NCBI GenBank assembly: GCA_039619475.1 | Contig: CM077116.1 | Span: 199,291,117 to 199,355,116 of the forward strand | Direction of reading: 5' to 3' | DNA: 64,000 nt | Source: Icerya purchasi | Taxonomy: Eukaryota > Arthropoda > Insecta > Hemiptera > Monophlebidae | Shown: in pieces, positions 1-11,739 of the stretch | How the letters are laid out: each line of letters begins with the position of its first letter | Numbering within the stretch: the first letter of the stretch is position 1 | Program-made: the position numbers and the translations under genes | The notes under the pieces: generated by a model | The model's database searches: none | Told to the model about the DNA's origin: nothing | Seen by the model: the letters and a program-made list of their open reading frames with translations, nothing else

Positions 1-597
1 GCTGTTGAGCAACTTATGAAATATATATTTGTCGATAATTCTTAAAACTTACCGAAAAGGAAGAGGTATAATTTTAGTAAGTTATATTTTCAGTGCGATC
101 CGCCGCACTGGTTACCATTCTATACAGTGGAAATTCGGGACCATAATTATATTACAAATCCCGGCTAAGCCGCAAGAGAAAATAACATCACAACCTATCA
201 GCCATCCCATCAAAAATATTTGAAAAACTTATTATTATTATAAAAAAAGTCAAACCAGTCTTGAAGGAAAAGAGATACCCGATTGGCAGTTTGGCTTCGA
301 AAAACAGTACAAGTGAATAAATCTCCATCGGGTAGTCAACATCATAAACGGTAGTTTCATGATATCGATGGAAAACAATGGAATAGAGTGCAGTTCGCTT
401 GATCCTACTCGATGGAAAAACAACTCTCGTTATGGCTCCAAGTGATAAAGTTAAATTATGTATTTATTTATTTACAAATCACCACTACAACAGCCCGAAA
501 GCCAATTAATGTACAGCACAATATAAGTATATATACTTAAAAATCCGAAATAAACAGAGAAATAAGCAGATACACACTATATGCACATTTATCCATG

Positions 598-655
598 CAC
601 ACACACACATATATAAATACTCACACACACGTACATACATACATACGCGTATATA
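598..655. repeat. CA/TA-rich simple repeat
   Basis: Imperfect run of CA, TA and ACATA units. It is simple-sequence DNA; no longer repeat is evident around it. The first 800 bases of the window show no other recognisable feature. Confidence 0.8.
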
Positions 656-843
656 TCGATATAATTTAAGGAAACAAGCATTCTTCAAAATTGAATTACA
701 CATGCATAAATAAGTAAACGGATAATTTACATTGTATCTGTTACCGATAAAATACGAGTAGAAAAATAATAAAATAAACTTACAGTAATGTAATATATTC
801 CAACATTTTTATTGCAAAATATCCTGAATGATTTTTAAATACT

Positions 844-1490
844 TCCTAAAATTATTGCTATCGAAAATGTCAATGCCACCGTGTTCCTTATCTAAGTTAT
901 TATATAACACACTAACAGGGAACGTAAAGGGAACCATGGAAATTGCGTCGTTTTAGCCAAATCTATCGCTAATACCTCACTTCGATGAACGTTATGGACA
1001 GGAACCCTTAAGTTTAGTTTCTGTAAAAGTGGCGAACAATCTAATTTGCAATGGATTAGTTTATATAAGAAAGAAAGTCTTGCTATATTTCTGCGTCCCT
1101 CAAGACTCCTAATCTCCAAACCAGTCAATGATTGACTATATACAAATATGCTGTCATATGGTTTAATAAATTTTTACTGCAAATACCTTAAAAATTTCTT
1201 TTGCACGTTCTCAATCATATTTATCGTTTTAATCGACCCGGAAACTCAAATTATTGATGCAAACTCTAGATGTGAGCGGACTAAAAAGAAATATAAACAA
1301 AAATAAGTTTCAGTGTGCATGAAATAATTCCTGCAGTTTCTTATCACACATCCAAGCATTTTCCCAGCTCGATTGACCACTTAAATAATATACGGCTTAA
1401 AAGTGAATTTAGTGTCTAAAGTAATTCCTAGATCTCTAGCTATTGTCTTTTTTTTTTTGAAACAAAATTATCGCTAATCGGAAACATGTG
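844..1490 (-). mobile_element. LINE reverse-transcriptase C-terminal fragment (CR1/Jockey superclade), decayed
   Basis: Minus-strand reading gives a non-LTR retrotransposon ORF2 C-terminal region. In order it shows DLGITLDTKFTFKPYI, where LINEs place the YLGI.LD...F..HI motif after the catalytic YADD. Next come VRSHLEFAS and MIENVQKKFLRYL, the usual R.HLEY...W...I..IQ..FLR block. Last is TGLEIRSLEGRRNIARL.FLYKLIH, the SLE.RR......L.K...G block near the C-terminus. At least four in-frame stops interrupt it, so it is a dead, 5'-truncated copy. The catalytic YADD region is missing. The clade is inferred from motif layout only; CR1, Jockey and related lineages share these blocks. Confidence 0.72.
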
Positions 1491-3240
1491 TGGTCCCTTA
1501 AAGAACAAAAAAAAACAAAACAGGGCTACTGAAGAGAATCTCCAAACGAATTTTTCAGTCGGAATTTATAGAAAATCTAGAAATACCGATTTAGTTATCG
1601 ACTAAAGTTTCGCATCGGGCCGAGTTTATCAGATTTCGGTTTCGGCCAGAAGATTAAACATACAAAATGTCACCTATACTTTCGGGTTCAGACGTGAAAT
1701 TTAAGTAGTACGAATTCTAAAGCGAGCTGGAAAATTTAGAAAGAAATAAAACAACAATTGCCATCGGCAAATAGAAATTTTACATAAACCTCTTAGAAAA
1801 CCCTTCTCGATGATACGTGATAAACGCTATCGAAATAAGTATCGGGGGAATTGTCAATGAATCTCGCTGTGTAATAGTTTTATTTGACTAGCAATATACA
1901 AGGGTACTGGGCCCTCTCTTACACACACCTAGCGTAGCAATGTGCCCGGAATAAAATGGTAATTTTGAAGAGAAAATACTACGTGTATTTATTTACATGT
2001 CGCATGTAAAAAATCAAATGTAGTTATGCGTTTTCTCCTGTCATGAAGAGAAAAATCTCACTTCGCTGCTGGCGACGACAAGTTCTGTAGTTTAACGATT
2101 CATTCGCCAAACATGAAAACGCGAATTTAACAACGAGAAAATCACCGTACTATGCAATTTAACGGCGGTGTCCGATGTAGCCAATAGGTTTATTTTAATG
2201 TATCCTATGAATTATTAGGAAAACATTTATTTACGTAAATATTTATGTAAAAATGTGAAGAAATACACGACTTTTACAGAAAATTTCGATTTGCGTCGTT
2301 TTTTTTTCCATTAGTCACTATCATTATTTTGTATTAATACGAAAATGAGAATAGTCGATTAAAACACAAAACAGAAAATATATAATAATTCATCGGATAT
2401 ATTTACGAAATTACTGAATTTTCGTAAATTTTGTAATTTCATCAGTGTATTCGATGAATTTATTATGTTATACTGTTTTCTGGTTTTGTACTCATTCCTA
2501 TTATTTTTATTAAATGTCCGGCGAATATCGCGTGACTTGTTTAATAATAAAATTCTAATCGTCAAAGAAGCTGTGTTATTTTGACTATGCGTCACTGCCT
2601 ATGGTCAACGATAGACCAGAATTTGGAAAAACGTTTCGAAGAGGGCGTACGAGCATTTTATTAAAGTGATAATTTTACCATTCGTTCAAAAATCAATGGA
2701 AAGTCTAGACTGTAAACGATCTGTGTTCTGAAACGAACCCTGTCTATAGAAAATGCAACCAGACGTTTTTATTTAATTAGCCGGCTGCTAATTCGACCAA
2801 ATAGAATTTAAGTTTTAAAAAAATTAATCAGGCAACACAATCAATTATAAAACCAAAGAAAATTCACGAAGAGGCAAAAAATTAATCCATACGATGGCTT
2901 GAACGTTTTATGCTTTTTCAACAACTTCAGTGTCTGGCTGTACTAATATAAGCAAAAATAAAATATAAATATTACGATTTAAGTTAGTCAATTAATGTTA
3001 CAAAAATGTGAAAAGAATACCTGTGCGCCTTAAATATGAAGTGTACATTTTTTTCCCCGATTCCAATTTAATATTACTTTTTTTTTATTTTCATCTTATT
3101 TACAAAGAAAATCTTTATACGAAAAAAGTAATCGTTATTTCTTATTTAGAGTATTACAAACTGGCCATCAAGACTATTTAGCAGTATGTTTGAAGAGGGG
3201 AGTATTGATCATGAATGCAGAAATACCTAATGGTACACTT
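1491..3240. other. AT-rich DNA without recognisable features
   Basis: No open reading frame with recognisable homology, no repeat pair and no RNA gene seen. Contains short homopolymer tracts only. Confidence 0.6.
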
Positions 3241-3245
3241 ATCTG

Positions 3246-3790
3246 ATGGTTTTTTGTTGTTTTTTTTTGTGTTGTTTTTTCGGGTTTGTCTACAAGGACA
3301 TTGACCCAAGAACAAAGGAAAAAGACGCAAGAGACTCAGATCTATACACGATCAGAGATAGCCGACAAAAAGAAATCAAGAGCTTGGTTAATAGAAGGAG
3401 AAGAAAGTGAGAGAATGAACAAAGCACTGTATGGAGTGGAAATACCGATTTGTAAAAGGAAGGAGTTGAAAGAAGCTTACAAAAGACGAATAACCGAACA
3501 TTATGTGATCGGGATCACAAACAAATTGGATATTAGAGGGGTGCAATGGACAATGGGGAGACGGCACAATAGAGTAACGGAAAAGCGAGGAAGGAAGCAA
3601 ACTGTGCCCAAATTGCAGAGAGGCTGGAGCGATGCATGGACGGAAAGTCAAGAAACCAGGAGAAGCGAGGAAGGAAAGGCTGAATAGATAAGAAAAAGGA
3701 ATCCGGGTTAGAGAATGAGGAGACGTAAGAGTCGAGACATAGTTTGGAATGAGCAACTGCAGACAGAAGATTGGAAGAAGGGAAACCAGA
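3246..3790 (-). mobile_element. RNase H-type LINE, 3' end, copy a
   Basis: Minus-strand translation around positions 3640-3400 contains HSLLPSSLFRYSIVPS, PHCPLHPS, and then VCDPDHIMFGYSSF. This resembles the cysteine/histidine block after the RNase H domain in R1-, LOA- and I-type LINEs (CPLC...DHVLFECP). The same block recurs in the copy at 21.8 kb (HSLLPSSRFRFSLVSS, VCDADHVFFECSSL). The element's 3' end, reading CAATGTCCTTGTAGACAAACCC, is shared with the copies at 22.2, 42.6 and 58.7 kb and is followed by an interrupted A-rich tail (T-rich on the plus strand, 3246-3280). Only the 3' part remains. A plus-strand open frame of 133 codons over the same bases is the antisense shadow of this fragment. 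Confidence 0.62.
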
Positions 3791-3829
3791 ATACTTGATA
3801 GTTATTATCTTAGACCATGAGGTTTTTTA

Positions 3830-4509
3830 CGCTTCAACCGCCTCAGTCCGCTAATAGTACCTAGTAGTCCAGCAGGAAGCAAGTTAGTTCGGATGACTTT
3901 ACAATCTGATCGCGTGTCCATGAGCTTTTAGTAACATCTGTCACATACTATATTATCCGGATTCAAGGTTAAGTTTGTTACACACAATGGCGCATTGCCT
4001 AAGGAGATTTTACTTTGCGTATCGTGTATTATCTTCAGATTTGCAGGGTTAGCACAACCCCGCAAAGGTTTATTTTGTAGGTTCATACTGGTTTTAAAAT
4101 ATTTTTGTGTATTAAACGTTTGTTATCTGTGTTAAGTGCACTATTTCTTCCTACGAGCCAATACATTTTTTTAATAAGAATGTATAATTCTCTTTTTTTT
4201 TTTGCCTGAACGTGCTGCTTCCATGTTAAGCGACTACTTAGGTGTAATGCTAAGTACTTGTTTGTTATCCTCACGGATAACTCCGTGTTGTTTATCCCAA
4301 CAGTTGAGGCTTTGTCTATTTGTCAATTGAACGGTTATCGATTTACTTTTGTTGATTTGAATTTTTCACTTTTTAAATAAGTTTTCTGCGCCTGCAAAGA
4401 GCTTTCTGTACATTGTTACTTGCTATCTTCGAATCTGCATGTAATGCAAGTAATGCCGCGTCGTCGTCAGCAAAAATAACTGCACATTTTCTATTAGAGG
4501 AAAGTCTAC

Positions 4510-4540
<31 letters not shown>

Positions 4541-4645
4541 CAAATACAGCGTGGGTCCCAGAATCAATCCCTAGGGCACTCCTGCTACCGGATGTAGTTC
4601 TGAATACGTATGCTTATAGCGCTCTCGGAAATATCGATTGTGAAC
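3830..4645 (-). mobile_element. Jockey-type LINE ORF2 fragment (reverse transcriptase to C-terminus), decayed
   Basis: Minus-strand translation shows, in order, ECP..FWDP (degenerate PQGSVLGP, motif B), CAVIFADDDAALLALHADSK (the (Y/F)ADD catalytic motif C; the usual ADDTA reads ADDDA), KYLALHLSSRLTWKQHV (YLG..LD..LTW..H), KRELYILIKKMYWLVGRNS (L..LYWL.GR.S, a Jockey hallmark), NKRLIHKNILKPV, then GCANPANLKIIHDTQSKI (WG.AS.SNI..IQ..QSK) and a terminal RLKR. Several stops and frame changes are present. A (TA)n microsatellite at 4509-4540 has replaced codons between motifs B and C, where intact elements encode YLIYTADLP. The lineage call rests on the YWL.G and WG.AS.SNI blocks. Confidence 0.82.
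4509..4540. repeat. (TA)n microsatellite inside a LINE
   Basis: About 15 TA units with one CA interruption, lying inside the reverse transcriptase domain of the surrounding Jockey-type fragment. Confidence 0.9.
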
Positions 4646-4950
4646 ATATGAACTTAACAGGAGGTATAAATTAGTTAATAAGTAAATTATTAATTTATGT
4701 AATAGCCGTTGTGTCAAACTTTATCGAAAGCCTATCCATTTTTGGTCTGCCAACTTCCTTCAACCTTCCAGTACACGCGTGCAGACTGGACTCCGCAGAT
4801 ACATATTGGCGTATGTAGTGGGGAGATAGCAATTTTGGAGCAGCCTTCTTTGTTTGTCAATAAATCGGTGCTTCCGTTTACTATTTACAGCAATTTGCTG
4901 AGAAGCAATCCGCAGCGTGTACTGGTGTATTAAAAGTTGTGTTAGTACCT
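4646..4950. other. Unassigned stretch between two LINE fragments
   Basis: A 74-codon open frame (4709-4933, plus) has no recognisable motif and no supporting context, so I do not call it a gene. Nothing else is seen. Confidence 0.4.
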
Positions 4951-4961
4951 TTTTTGTAAAT

Positions 4962-5222
4962 CATCATCATTATTGTTGCATCTCCCATTCGGGAGGTTGC
5001 ACGTCACGAACATTATAAGTTCCGGCATCTGGCTAATTTTGTTAATAGGAAGAAGTCTTTAATTCCTGTGTTTGTATTCATCATTTCCATTCTCCTTCTT
5101 CCTCTTGGAAGTTTTCCTTTAATTTTCCCCTGTGTCACCAGATTGAATAAGCCTTCTTCTCTAATTTTGTGGGCAATGTATGCAATTTTTCTTCTTCTTA
5201 TATCGTCATACAATTGCAGGGC
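4962..5222 (-). mobile_element. 5'-truncated LINE, 3' end with trinucleotide tail and 11-bp target duplication
   Basis: The minus strand encodes the C-terminal tail of an endonuclease-reverse transcriptase LINE: GLFNLVTQGKIKGKLPRGRRR fits the ...GK..G...RGRPR... block, followed by LARCRNL and a terminal RATSRMGDAT. The coding end is followed by ACAATAATGATGATGATT, a short trinucleotide tail as in RTE/L2-like 3' ends. The 11-bp direct repeat TTTTTGTAAAT lies on both sides, at 4951-4961 and 5223-5233, which marks target-primed insertion. The body is only 261 bp, so this is a severely 5'-truncated copy. It lies just upstream of the piggyBac-like remnant. One to two frame breaks are needed to join the tail. 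Confidence 0.8.
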
Positions 5223-5335
5223 TTTTTGTAAATAACTTATGAATTTTGTAGTTTATTGTTGTTGTGTTTTTTGCATTTATACGTACATCTTTTTTGTTTT
5301 TATTTTTATTCCGTTATTTTTTTTATTTTTTTTTT

Positions 5336-6013
5336 ATGGTAATGGGCAAGTACGAAAGAGAACAAGCTCGATTAGTGAAGCTCATGGAAGAGTATATGTG
5401 GGAAGAGATAGGTGAAACAACTGATATACGGAACGTGATGATCTGTCTGATAATGAGGAGAAAGAAGTGGTAGAAGAGAGCGATCATAATAGTGAATCAG
5501 AGCAGGATGTGTCCGATGAAGAGGTTATTGAAAAGACCTTAATTTTGTATTATTTTGGAAAAGACGGTAGTACCAAATGGAATAAGCACCCTCCTAGAAA
5601 AAACACCCGAACTAAATCGGAAAATGTTCTAAAACTTTTCCCAAGGTCCAAATCAGCAACACGCAATCTAAGATCTATTTCGATAATAACAAAAAAAATT
5701 CATATAAGAAAGCGGCAGTACCTTCAACAATCATCTTTTCATCTAATAGAAACGCATCTCAAAACAAGAGCACAGATAACAAATATCCCGAAAACAATAA
5801 AGGAAAGAATTCGAGAGTTGACTGGAGAACCTTCACCGGAAGTAATAACACAAAATGCGCCTCCTAGTAGAGGGCGTTGTGCTTATTGTGAGCGGGAAGA
5901 AAAATAGACCCACAAAAATTTCTTGCAAAAAATGTAGAAAATTTATGTGTGGGAAACATAGTTTATATATCTGTTCTGAATGTTGTATCAGACTAAAAAG
6001 AATTTGTAAGTGA
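5336..6013 (+). pseudogene. piggyBac-like transposase, internally deleted (N-terminus joined to cysteine-rich C-terminus)
   Basis: The product would be a DDE transposase that excises and inserts at TTAA sites. The N-terminus starts MGKYEREQARLVKLMEE; after a frame change an acidic SESEQDVSDEE segment follows, then YYFGKDGSTKWNKHPP and RTKSEN, which match the conserved piggyBac region just before the catalytic domain (GKDGTTKW, R...NI). The reading then passes through about 60 poorly conserved residues into ERIRELTGEPSPE and the C-terminal zinc-binding region, GRCAYCEREEK, and after a further frame change SCKKCRKFMCGKHSLYICSE with a final CC, ending at TGA 6011-6013. The three-aspartate core (about 300 residues) is absent, so the gene cannot encode an active enzyme. 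I could not locate convincing TTAA-flanked inverted repeats. Confidence 0.85.
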
Positions 6014-6170
6014 CTTTTTTTTGTAAATAGGTATTATGAAATTTTATTTCATTTAAGACTGAGTAGGTATGTATTTCATGTAAGTAGCAACAGTAAAAAT
6101 TAACGATTTATAATCTATATGTACATGCCAAGTATTAAAATTTATTAAAATATGTACTGTTTCACGTACT

Positions 6171-6205
6171 AAAAAAAAAAAAATATATATATATATATAT
6201 ATTAA
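6171..6205. repeat. A-tract followed by (TA)n
   Basis: About 13 A followed by about 10 TA units; simple-sequence DNA downstream of the piggyBac-like remnant. Confidence 0.85.
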
Positions 6206-7070
6206 AAAATATATTATCCATCATCTTTTAAACAGACAAAACAATGGCGAAGTGTGAGTTCGTAGCGAGTACTTGTGATTGAATTTTGAGCGCGTGTACT
6301 GCATACTTGCCATTCTGTGCAGCCCATCCACTATGAAACGTTGTTTCAAGAAAATTCTAGAATTTTACTAACCGGATGCAATCTATATAATATTAATTTC
6401 TCCGTTAACTTCGGCATAACAGTCAACAAGGAAATAGAAATGACGTTACAGTGTACGGATTTTTGTCATTTACACGAACTTTCATTGTACCGGAAAATAA
6501 TGCAGGGCGATATATTGCGCCACATGTAAATGTCAGCAACATTCAGCTTCCCCCGGAAGTGCATTCAACAGTCCCGCGCTTATTAAATCAAAACCGAAAT
6601 TCCTTCTCTCTTTTATGTATGCTATTCACCTCTTGAGGTGATGCTTACTTAATTGGCGAAGACAAACTGGCCGGGTCGACTTTTGTGTCCGTAGCGGCCG
6701 TTAAGTTGAGCTAAAAAAATGCTGCCAAATATCTATCCACCTTTTGTTTCGGATTTTCCGCTCAAGATCCGTTGCTATGTTTTGTCGGAGAAATGCCATT
6801 TTTTGGTTGTTTAAATTTTTTTTTAACCATTTTAGCAAAGAGTAATCAACGGCCGTTAATGGTGAGAATTTAACTAAGTAATCATTAATAGTTTTATGTT
6901 TAATTTTTACTAATACTTTTTTAAATACTTTTGTTTTATTATTAAACTAATTTTTGTCCGATAGATTGTTCCCCCGTCTGAAAAACCGTTTTTGCTTAAG
7001 CTTTCTTTTTTCTAAAACAAGCTAGCGTACTAAGATAGGATAAATTTTTCCTTTTTTATTTACATCAATA

Positions 7071-7245
7071 GAAGGGGGGGGGTTCAAAGTTACTTTGAAT
7101 CTCTCTAGTCATATCGCACGAGGCATTCTGGATGTCAGTTTGGCTTTTTAATGGAATTTATAGATTTAATTTTGAGTCTAAGTATTCCTCGAAGAAATTT
7201 CAGTCTGCTTTATGATTATACAACCCCCCCCCCCCCCCGAGGGGG
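7071..7245. repeat. G9 and C15 homopolymer tracts in inverted arrangement
   Basis: A run of nine G (7074-7082, preceded by GAA and followed by TTC) faces a run of fifteen C (7224-7238, preceded by CAA and followed by GAGGGGG) about 140 bp away. Read from outside in, both ends give a G-run followed by TT, so this may be the termini of a small non-autonomous element. No target duplication is clear. Confidence 0.4.
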
Positions 7246-7249
7246 AATA

Positions 7250-10200
7250 AGAATATGTAATATAGTCATTCGGTCTTCACCAGTAAGGTAAGATTCATCT
7301 ATCGAAGATAATTATGTCGGTAATACAGGAAAATGAAATGAAAATTCTAACAATATTTTCTACCATCCTACCGCTAAGCCACCGCCTATATTCGTGCACG
7401 GGGTCCAAAATTTAAAAAAAAAAAAAGTGTACGAAAACATAGTGCTTATAATTAATAACTGCGCAAAAGTCGGATAGAGTAGTTAAGTTACCCCGGAAGA
7501 ATATAGCAACCTAACACGACAGTTTACGGAACAAAAAGTTACATTCTATATCTACCAGATGAAACGTAAAATCTTCAATATAAATCATTCGTCAAAAAAA
7601 TTTAAGGAACAAAAATAACAGTTTTCGTCCATAAACTTAACAGAATTCCTTATAGAATTGAAGGCAATGTTTCGCAAATTAACTGAACAAAACAGCATTG
7701 TAAAAAAATGATATTATAACGCTCGGCTGTCTAAGCTCGGTAGAATGGAAATGACATAAAAAATCATAAGATTAAACTCGAACTGCTGCTAAATTCAAAC
7801 TTTACAGATGTAAAAACAATTTAACGGCGATTTTATTCTCAGTCTTTCGGGAATAATTAACCTCGAATAACTTCCCATTCGATTATAACGACTTCCGAGT
7901 AACAAACTGAATTTCATCTTCGTAAAAGCCGGTAGGGATCTAACATATTGAGGCCCAAAGAGAAAGAGAGAGAGCCATCAAACGGTCTGGAAGATCAGTA
8001 TGTGTAATAAACAGACTGGGTGAATAATCTTAAATCTAAAGATGCAGAATCTTGATGTGGATTATAGTGGTAAATAACGCGAGTTTTCTCGTCCGGTGCG
8101 CAGATGATGTTTCTGAGCTAGCAGAGAAATTAGTTATGAGAAGACTTTCAGTTTCGAAAGCATGCGATTTAAGAACAGAAAAATTTAACGCTTGAATGCT
8201 GCGGAAAGATTTATGCGAATTAAAATTGATTTTAGGTTAAAGTCATTCGGATCTCGGAACGGAATCCCTACTGTACGTTCCGAGGGCGGGTAAGAATGTT
8301 GCTGGTAGCAAAACAGTCGTTGATGACGATTCTTGTTCTTCTTCATTTAGCTGTAACGCTATAGAGAAACTCGCGTCAAGACCTGAAGTGCACAAGCAAG
8401 CGCCGTTTTTAAGTATTCTCTTCTGAATACCACACCTTCTTAATTAAGTGCGATGCCATTCACTCAGCACGATATCGAACTGATCGCTTAACATCGTCGA
8501 TATCTTCAACGATGCAAAATGTCACGATATCATCGTCGAGGGACTTATCTCTGAATATCCGTTAGTTAACTTTGTCTAATGATGCTGTCAACATTGTTGA
8601 TTTCTAATCAATATTACGTAAACGGTCTTTACTGAAATTCAATTCCGCTCTGTTTCGAAAGCGAATTTCCTTTCTTCGATTTTTACGGTTCATTCGAGTT
8701 CTCGAAATCCAGGCGATTTTTGTTTATTTAACATATTTCCACAAAAGCGTTAAACATTTCTTTTTTTTTTAATATAGTTTACCCACCTTATTCCTTTTTT
8801 TTACTGGGAACGAACCTATGTTTTTTTTTGGCTTGATTTTTCCTTTTAAACTTTTAGCCAGTTTATATGTTAAACATGTTATATAGTGTTCAAATCTCAA
8901 ACTTCAATACTGCATTTCTTAAGGAGTATTGATAAAGCTGTTTACATGCTTAATGGATTTGTAAGAATGGATGCTGCATTTATCGGTAGCGTGTGATATT
9001 CTTGAGTTAATTTATTTATAAGTTTTTTCTCGTTGTTTTTGGAATCGAGTACAATAGGAGATTATTAACATTTTCCTTATAGTTTTTATTACAGTATTGA
9101 CATTTATCCGATAATTTGATGATGCACAGTTACTTCAATCGGTCTACTATTCTGGTATGTTCTGTTGTAAGCCGTGTGGTTTGCTTTATGTAATTGCTAT
9201 TTAGATTTTCCTTAACTTGAAGATACCATGGGTATATATTGCTCTTTTTGTATATTGAATTAATATTTTCCGCAGTTTATTCTGTTCAAAATTAATTTTT
9301 CGTTTATTTTTTGCTATATTTTTAAACACCATGTCGATACGTATTTAGTACTAATACGCGATTATTTTTACCGCAGGATCGAACGTATTTTTAAAAATAA
9401 ATACAATACAACATCTTTTTCAAATCAAACTGCCAAACATTCATTTCATGATTCATAATGTACAATATAAACTGTTAGTAACATTAGTACTTATAATGAG
9501 CAAATAATTATAAGCAGTTAAATTAAACACACACTTTATTTTAAAAATTGAACTTATTTTTTGTGAATTTCTGTGAAAAAAAAATTTCTTTTTTCTTTTT
9601 TTAAAATAAAACACTTTTGTACTGAACTGTACGTATTTTACAAGTTTTCTCCTTTTATCTCGTCGGTATTTTCTGTTTTTTTTCTTTTTTCTATAAAGTT
9701 GATTTTTATTTTATACCGTGTGTGTGTTTCGATTCAGCCGGAATTAATTTCATGCATCAAGATACAAAAAGTGTAAGAAAATAGTGTTTTTCTGGTCTTT
9801 TATAAAATGCACCAGGTGTTGTTGATTTACAAATTGTACTTAACTGCTGAGAGCATTACAACCCACGGATCATACGTAAACAGAGTAGTGGATGGGGAAA
9901 TTTGCTTAATTAATAAGAGGAATTAGTATTCGGAATCGGTTGTTAAACAGAATTGTAGGAGAAGATCACGGTTGAAGAAAAAATAAAAATACAAAATGAT
10001 GCGCCTGAAGGGAAAGGAGGAATTTTGTTTGTAATTACAATGCTATAAAAATCGAAAGGATCACCATGCAGCACTATGGGTACGCCTAACGATACGCAAC
10101 ATTTTTTTTTACTTAATGTTAAAATCACTACAAAAGCCAGAAAATAAAAAGAAAGTAGAATCAGCGATCGAAGATCGACGCCCACAAAGTCCCAATAAAA

Positions 10201-11735
10201 ATGGAAGAAAGATTCGCCCTACTCATTCTACACTACATCTGTGCTAGTAGTGCCGACAATATTCGGCGGAGGGGGTAAGGAAGGAAATTTATTCAGTACT
10301 ATGAAGTTAAGCAACGTGAAAAATAGCTGAAAAAAAGTAAACAAAAGGATGCATTATGCCAACGTTAATGGTGTCCACTATGCTTGACAGTAACGGAAAA
10401 AAAAAAAGAAGAAAATTCATCCAGCACACTATGATCACCTCCGTGTTAACGGTGCTTACCATGAAGCTCGATCGGGTAGGAAAGAGAAGAACTCTATGTA
10501 GCACCATGGCTTCTTTTACGCATCGGCACGAACTGACAATGAAATGAGAACGGAAACACTATCAAACGCCATGGATGCATCTGCATGAACAGTGCCTAGG
10601 GTGCTCGACCTGTGCACATGAGCACTATTCATTGTGCCGATAAAGTACTCAGAGAAAATGTTTTGCTGACTAGAAAGTTGGATAAGGATAGTAATTGAGA
10701 TTAGATATTAGACACGATTTCAAACGGCGATATTGGGATTGGAAAGCAGAGCAAAAAATGGATTGACAGTCCAGGTGTTTAATAGATGAAATCAGAGGTG
10801 GGAAACAGATAATTGTTAGGGGAAAAGTGGTTATAAAAGATGGCCAAATGCTCTATTCGCAGCCCATTTGTAGCACCAAATATTGGTATAGTATTTTTAT
10901 TTTTGCCCCCCCCCTATAGGCACTAATAATCCTTCGGTCATGATTGTAAAATGTGATATTCGAAATTTAAGGACAAGTTATTTTATGAAATAATAAATTT
11001 AATAGATGAACGCGAAAATAAATATGAAAAATTTAATTCTTATAATATAACAATAAATAATAACGTATAAACATAAAAAAATTGAAAAAATATTAGTCAG
11101 GACTATCTGTATGTAAAGTAAAATTGGGAAAAGTTGATTCGACATATTTGTAAACGTGTGTATATACTATATCGTATAAACTTTTAATAATCAACAATGT
11201 AAACAAATTTAAACTACAAGATCTGAATGCTTCTAAAAATTACGAAATAAGTACAGGTTTTTTTTTTTATGTTTAAATTAGTTCGCGAGAGTCAGTGATC
11301 TGTAAACAAGTACCGATGAACTGAATAAATAAGATGGACAAATCGAGCGAGAATAACGAAATAAAAAGAAAGATAAAAGCAAATATTATTTGACTTGGCT
11401 TCTTGTTTTCTCAGTGTTACTAACTGTCCTCGTTTTCTTATTCCCAACTACATACGTTTTTATGTATGCGTACACATATGTTGTATACATGCGTATGCTT
11501 AAATATATGTGTTTGTATGTACATGATGGTAATAAGTATTATATTCCGTTGCTCGAGAAAGTGTAGAAATTGGTAATAAATTTTATCGTAAAAAATTTTA
11601 TGCCATTCCAGCATCATTAATGTTCTCTGAAAATTTAACAACAAAAAAAATTTTCGTTTTTAGTGGAAAAAGTGGCAGTTTGTGTGATTCCGACTCTCTT
11701 ATGTACATGATTAATGTTTACAACAGCGTAAAATT
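7250..11735. other. AT-rich DNA, largely unassigned
   Basis: No gene recognised. A minor hint at 8090-8200 (plus) reads VLVRCADDVSELAEKL, which could be a worn reverse transcriptase CADD/YADD motif, but nothing around it supports this. The 10.0-10.65 kb part has repeated CAC(T/C)ATG words (see findings). The rest holds short T and A tracts. Confidence 0.5.
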
Positions 11736-11739
11736 AATT

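Noticed and set aside
3286..3687. 133-codon open frame on the plus strand, K/R/E-rich
   Set aside because: It is antisense to a recognisable LINE 3' coding piece on the minus strand.
8090..8200. Plus-strand VLVRCADDVSELAEKL as a possible reverse transcriptase motif
   Set aside because: Single short motif with no flanking LINE blocks.
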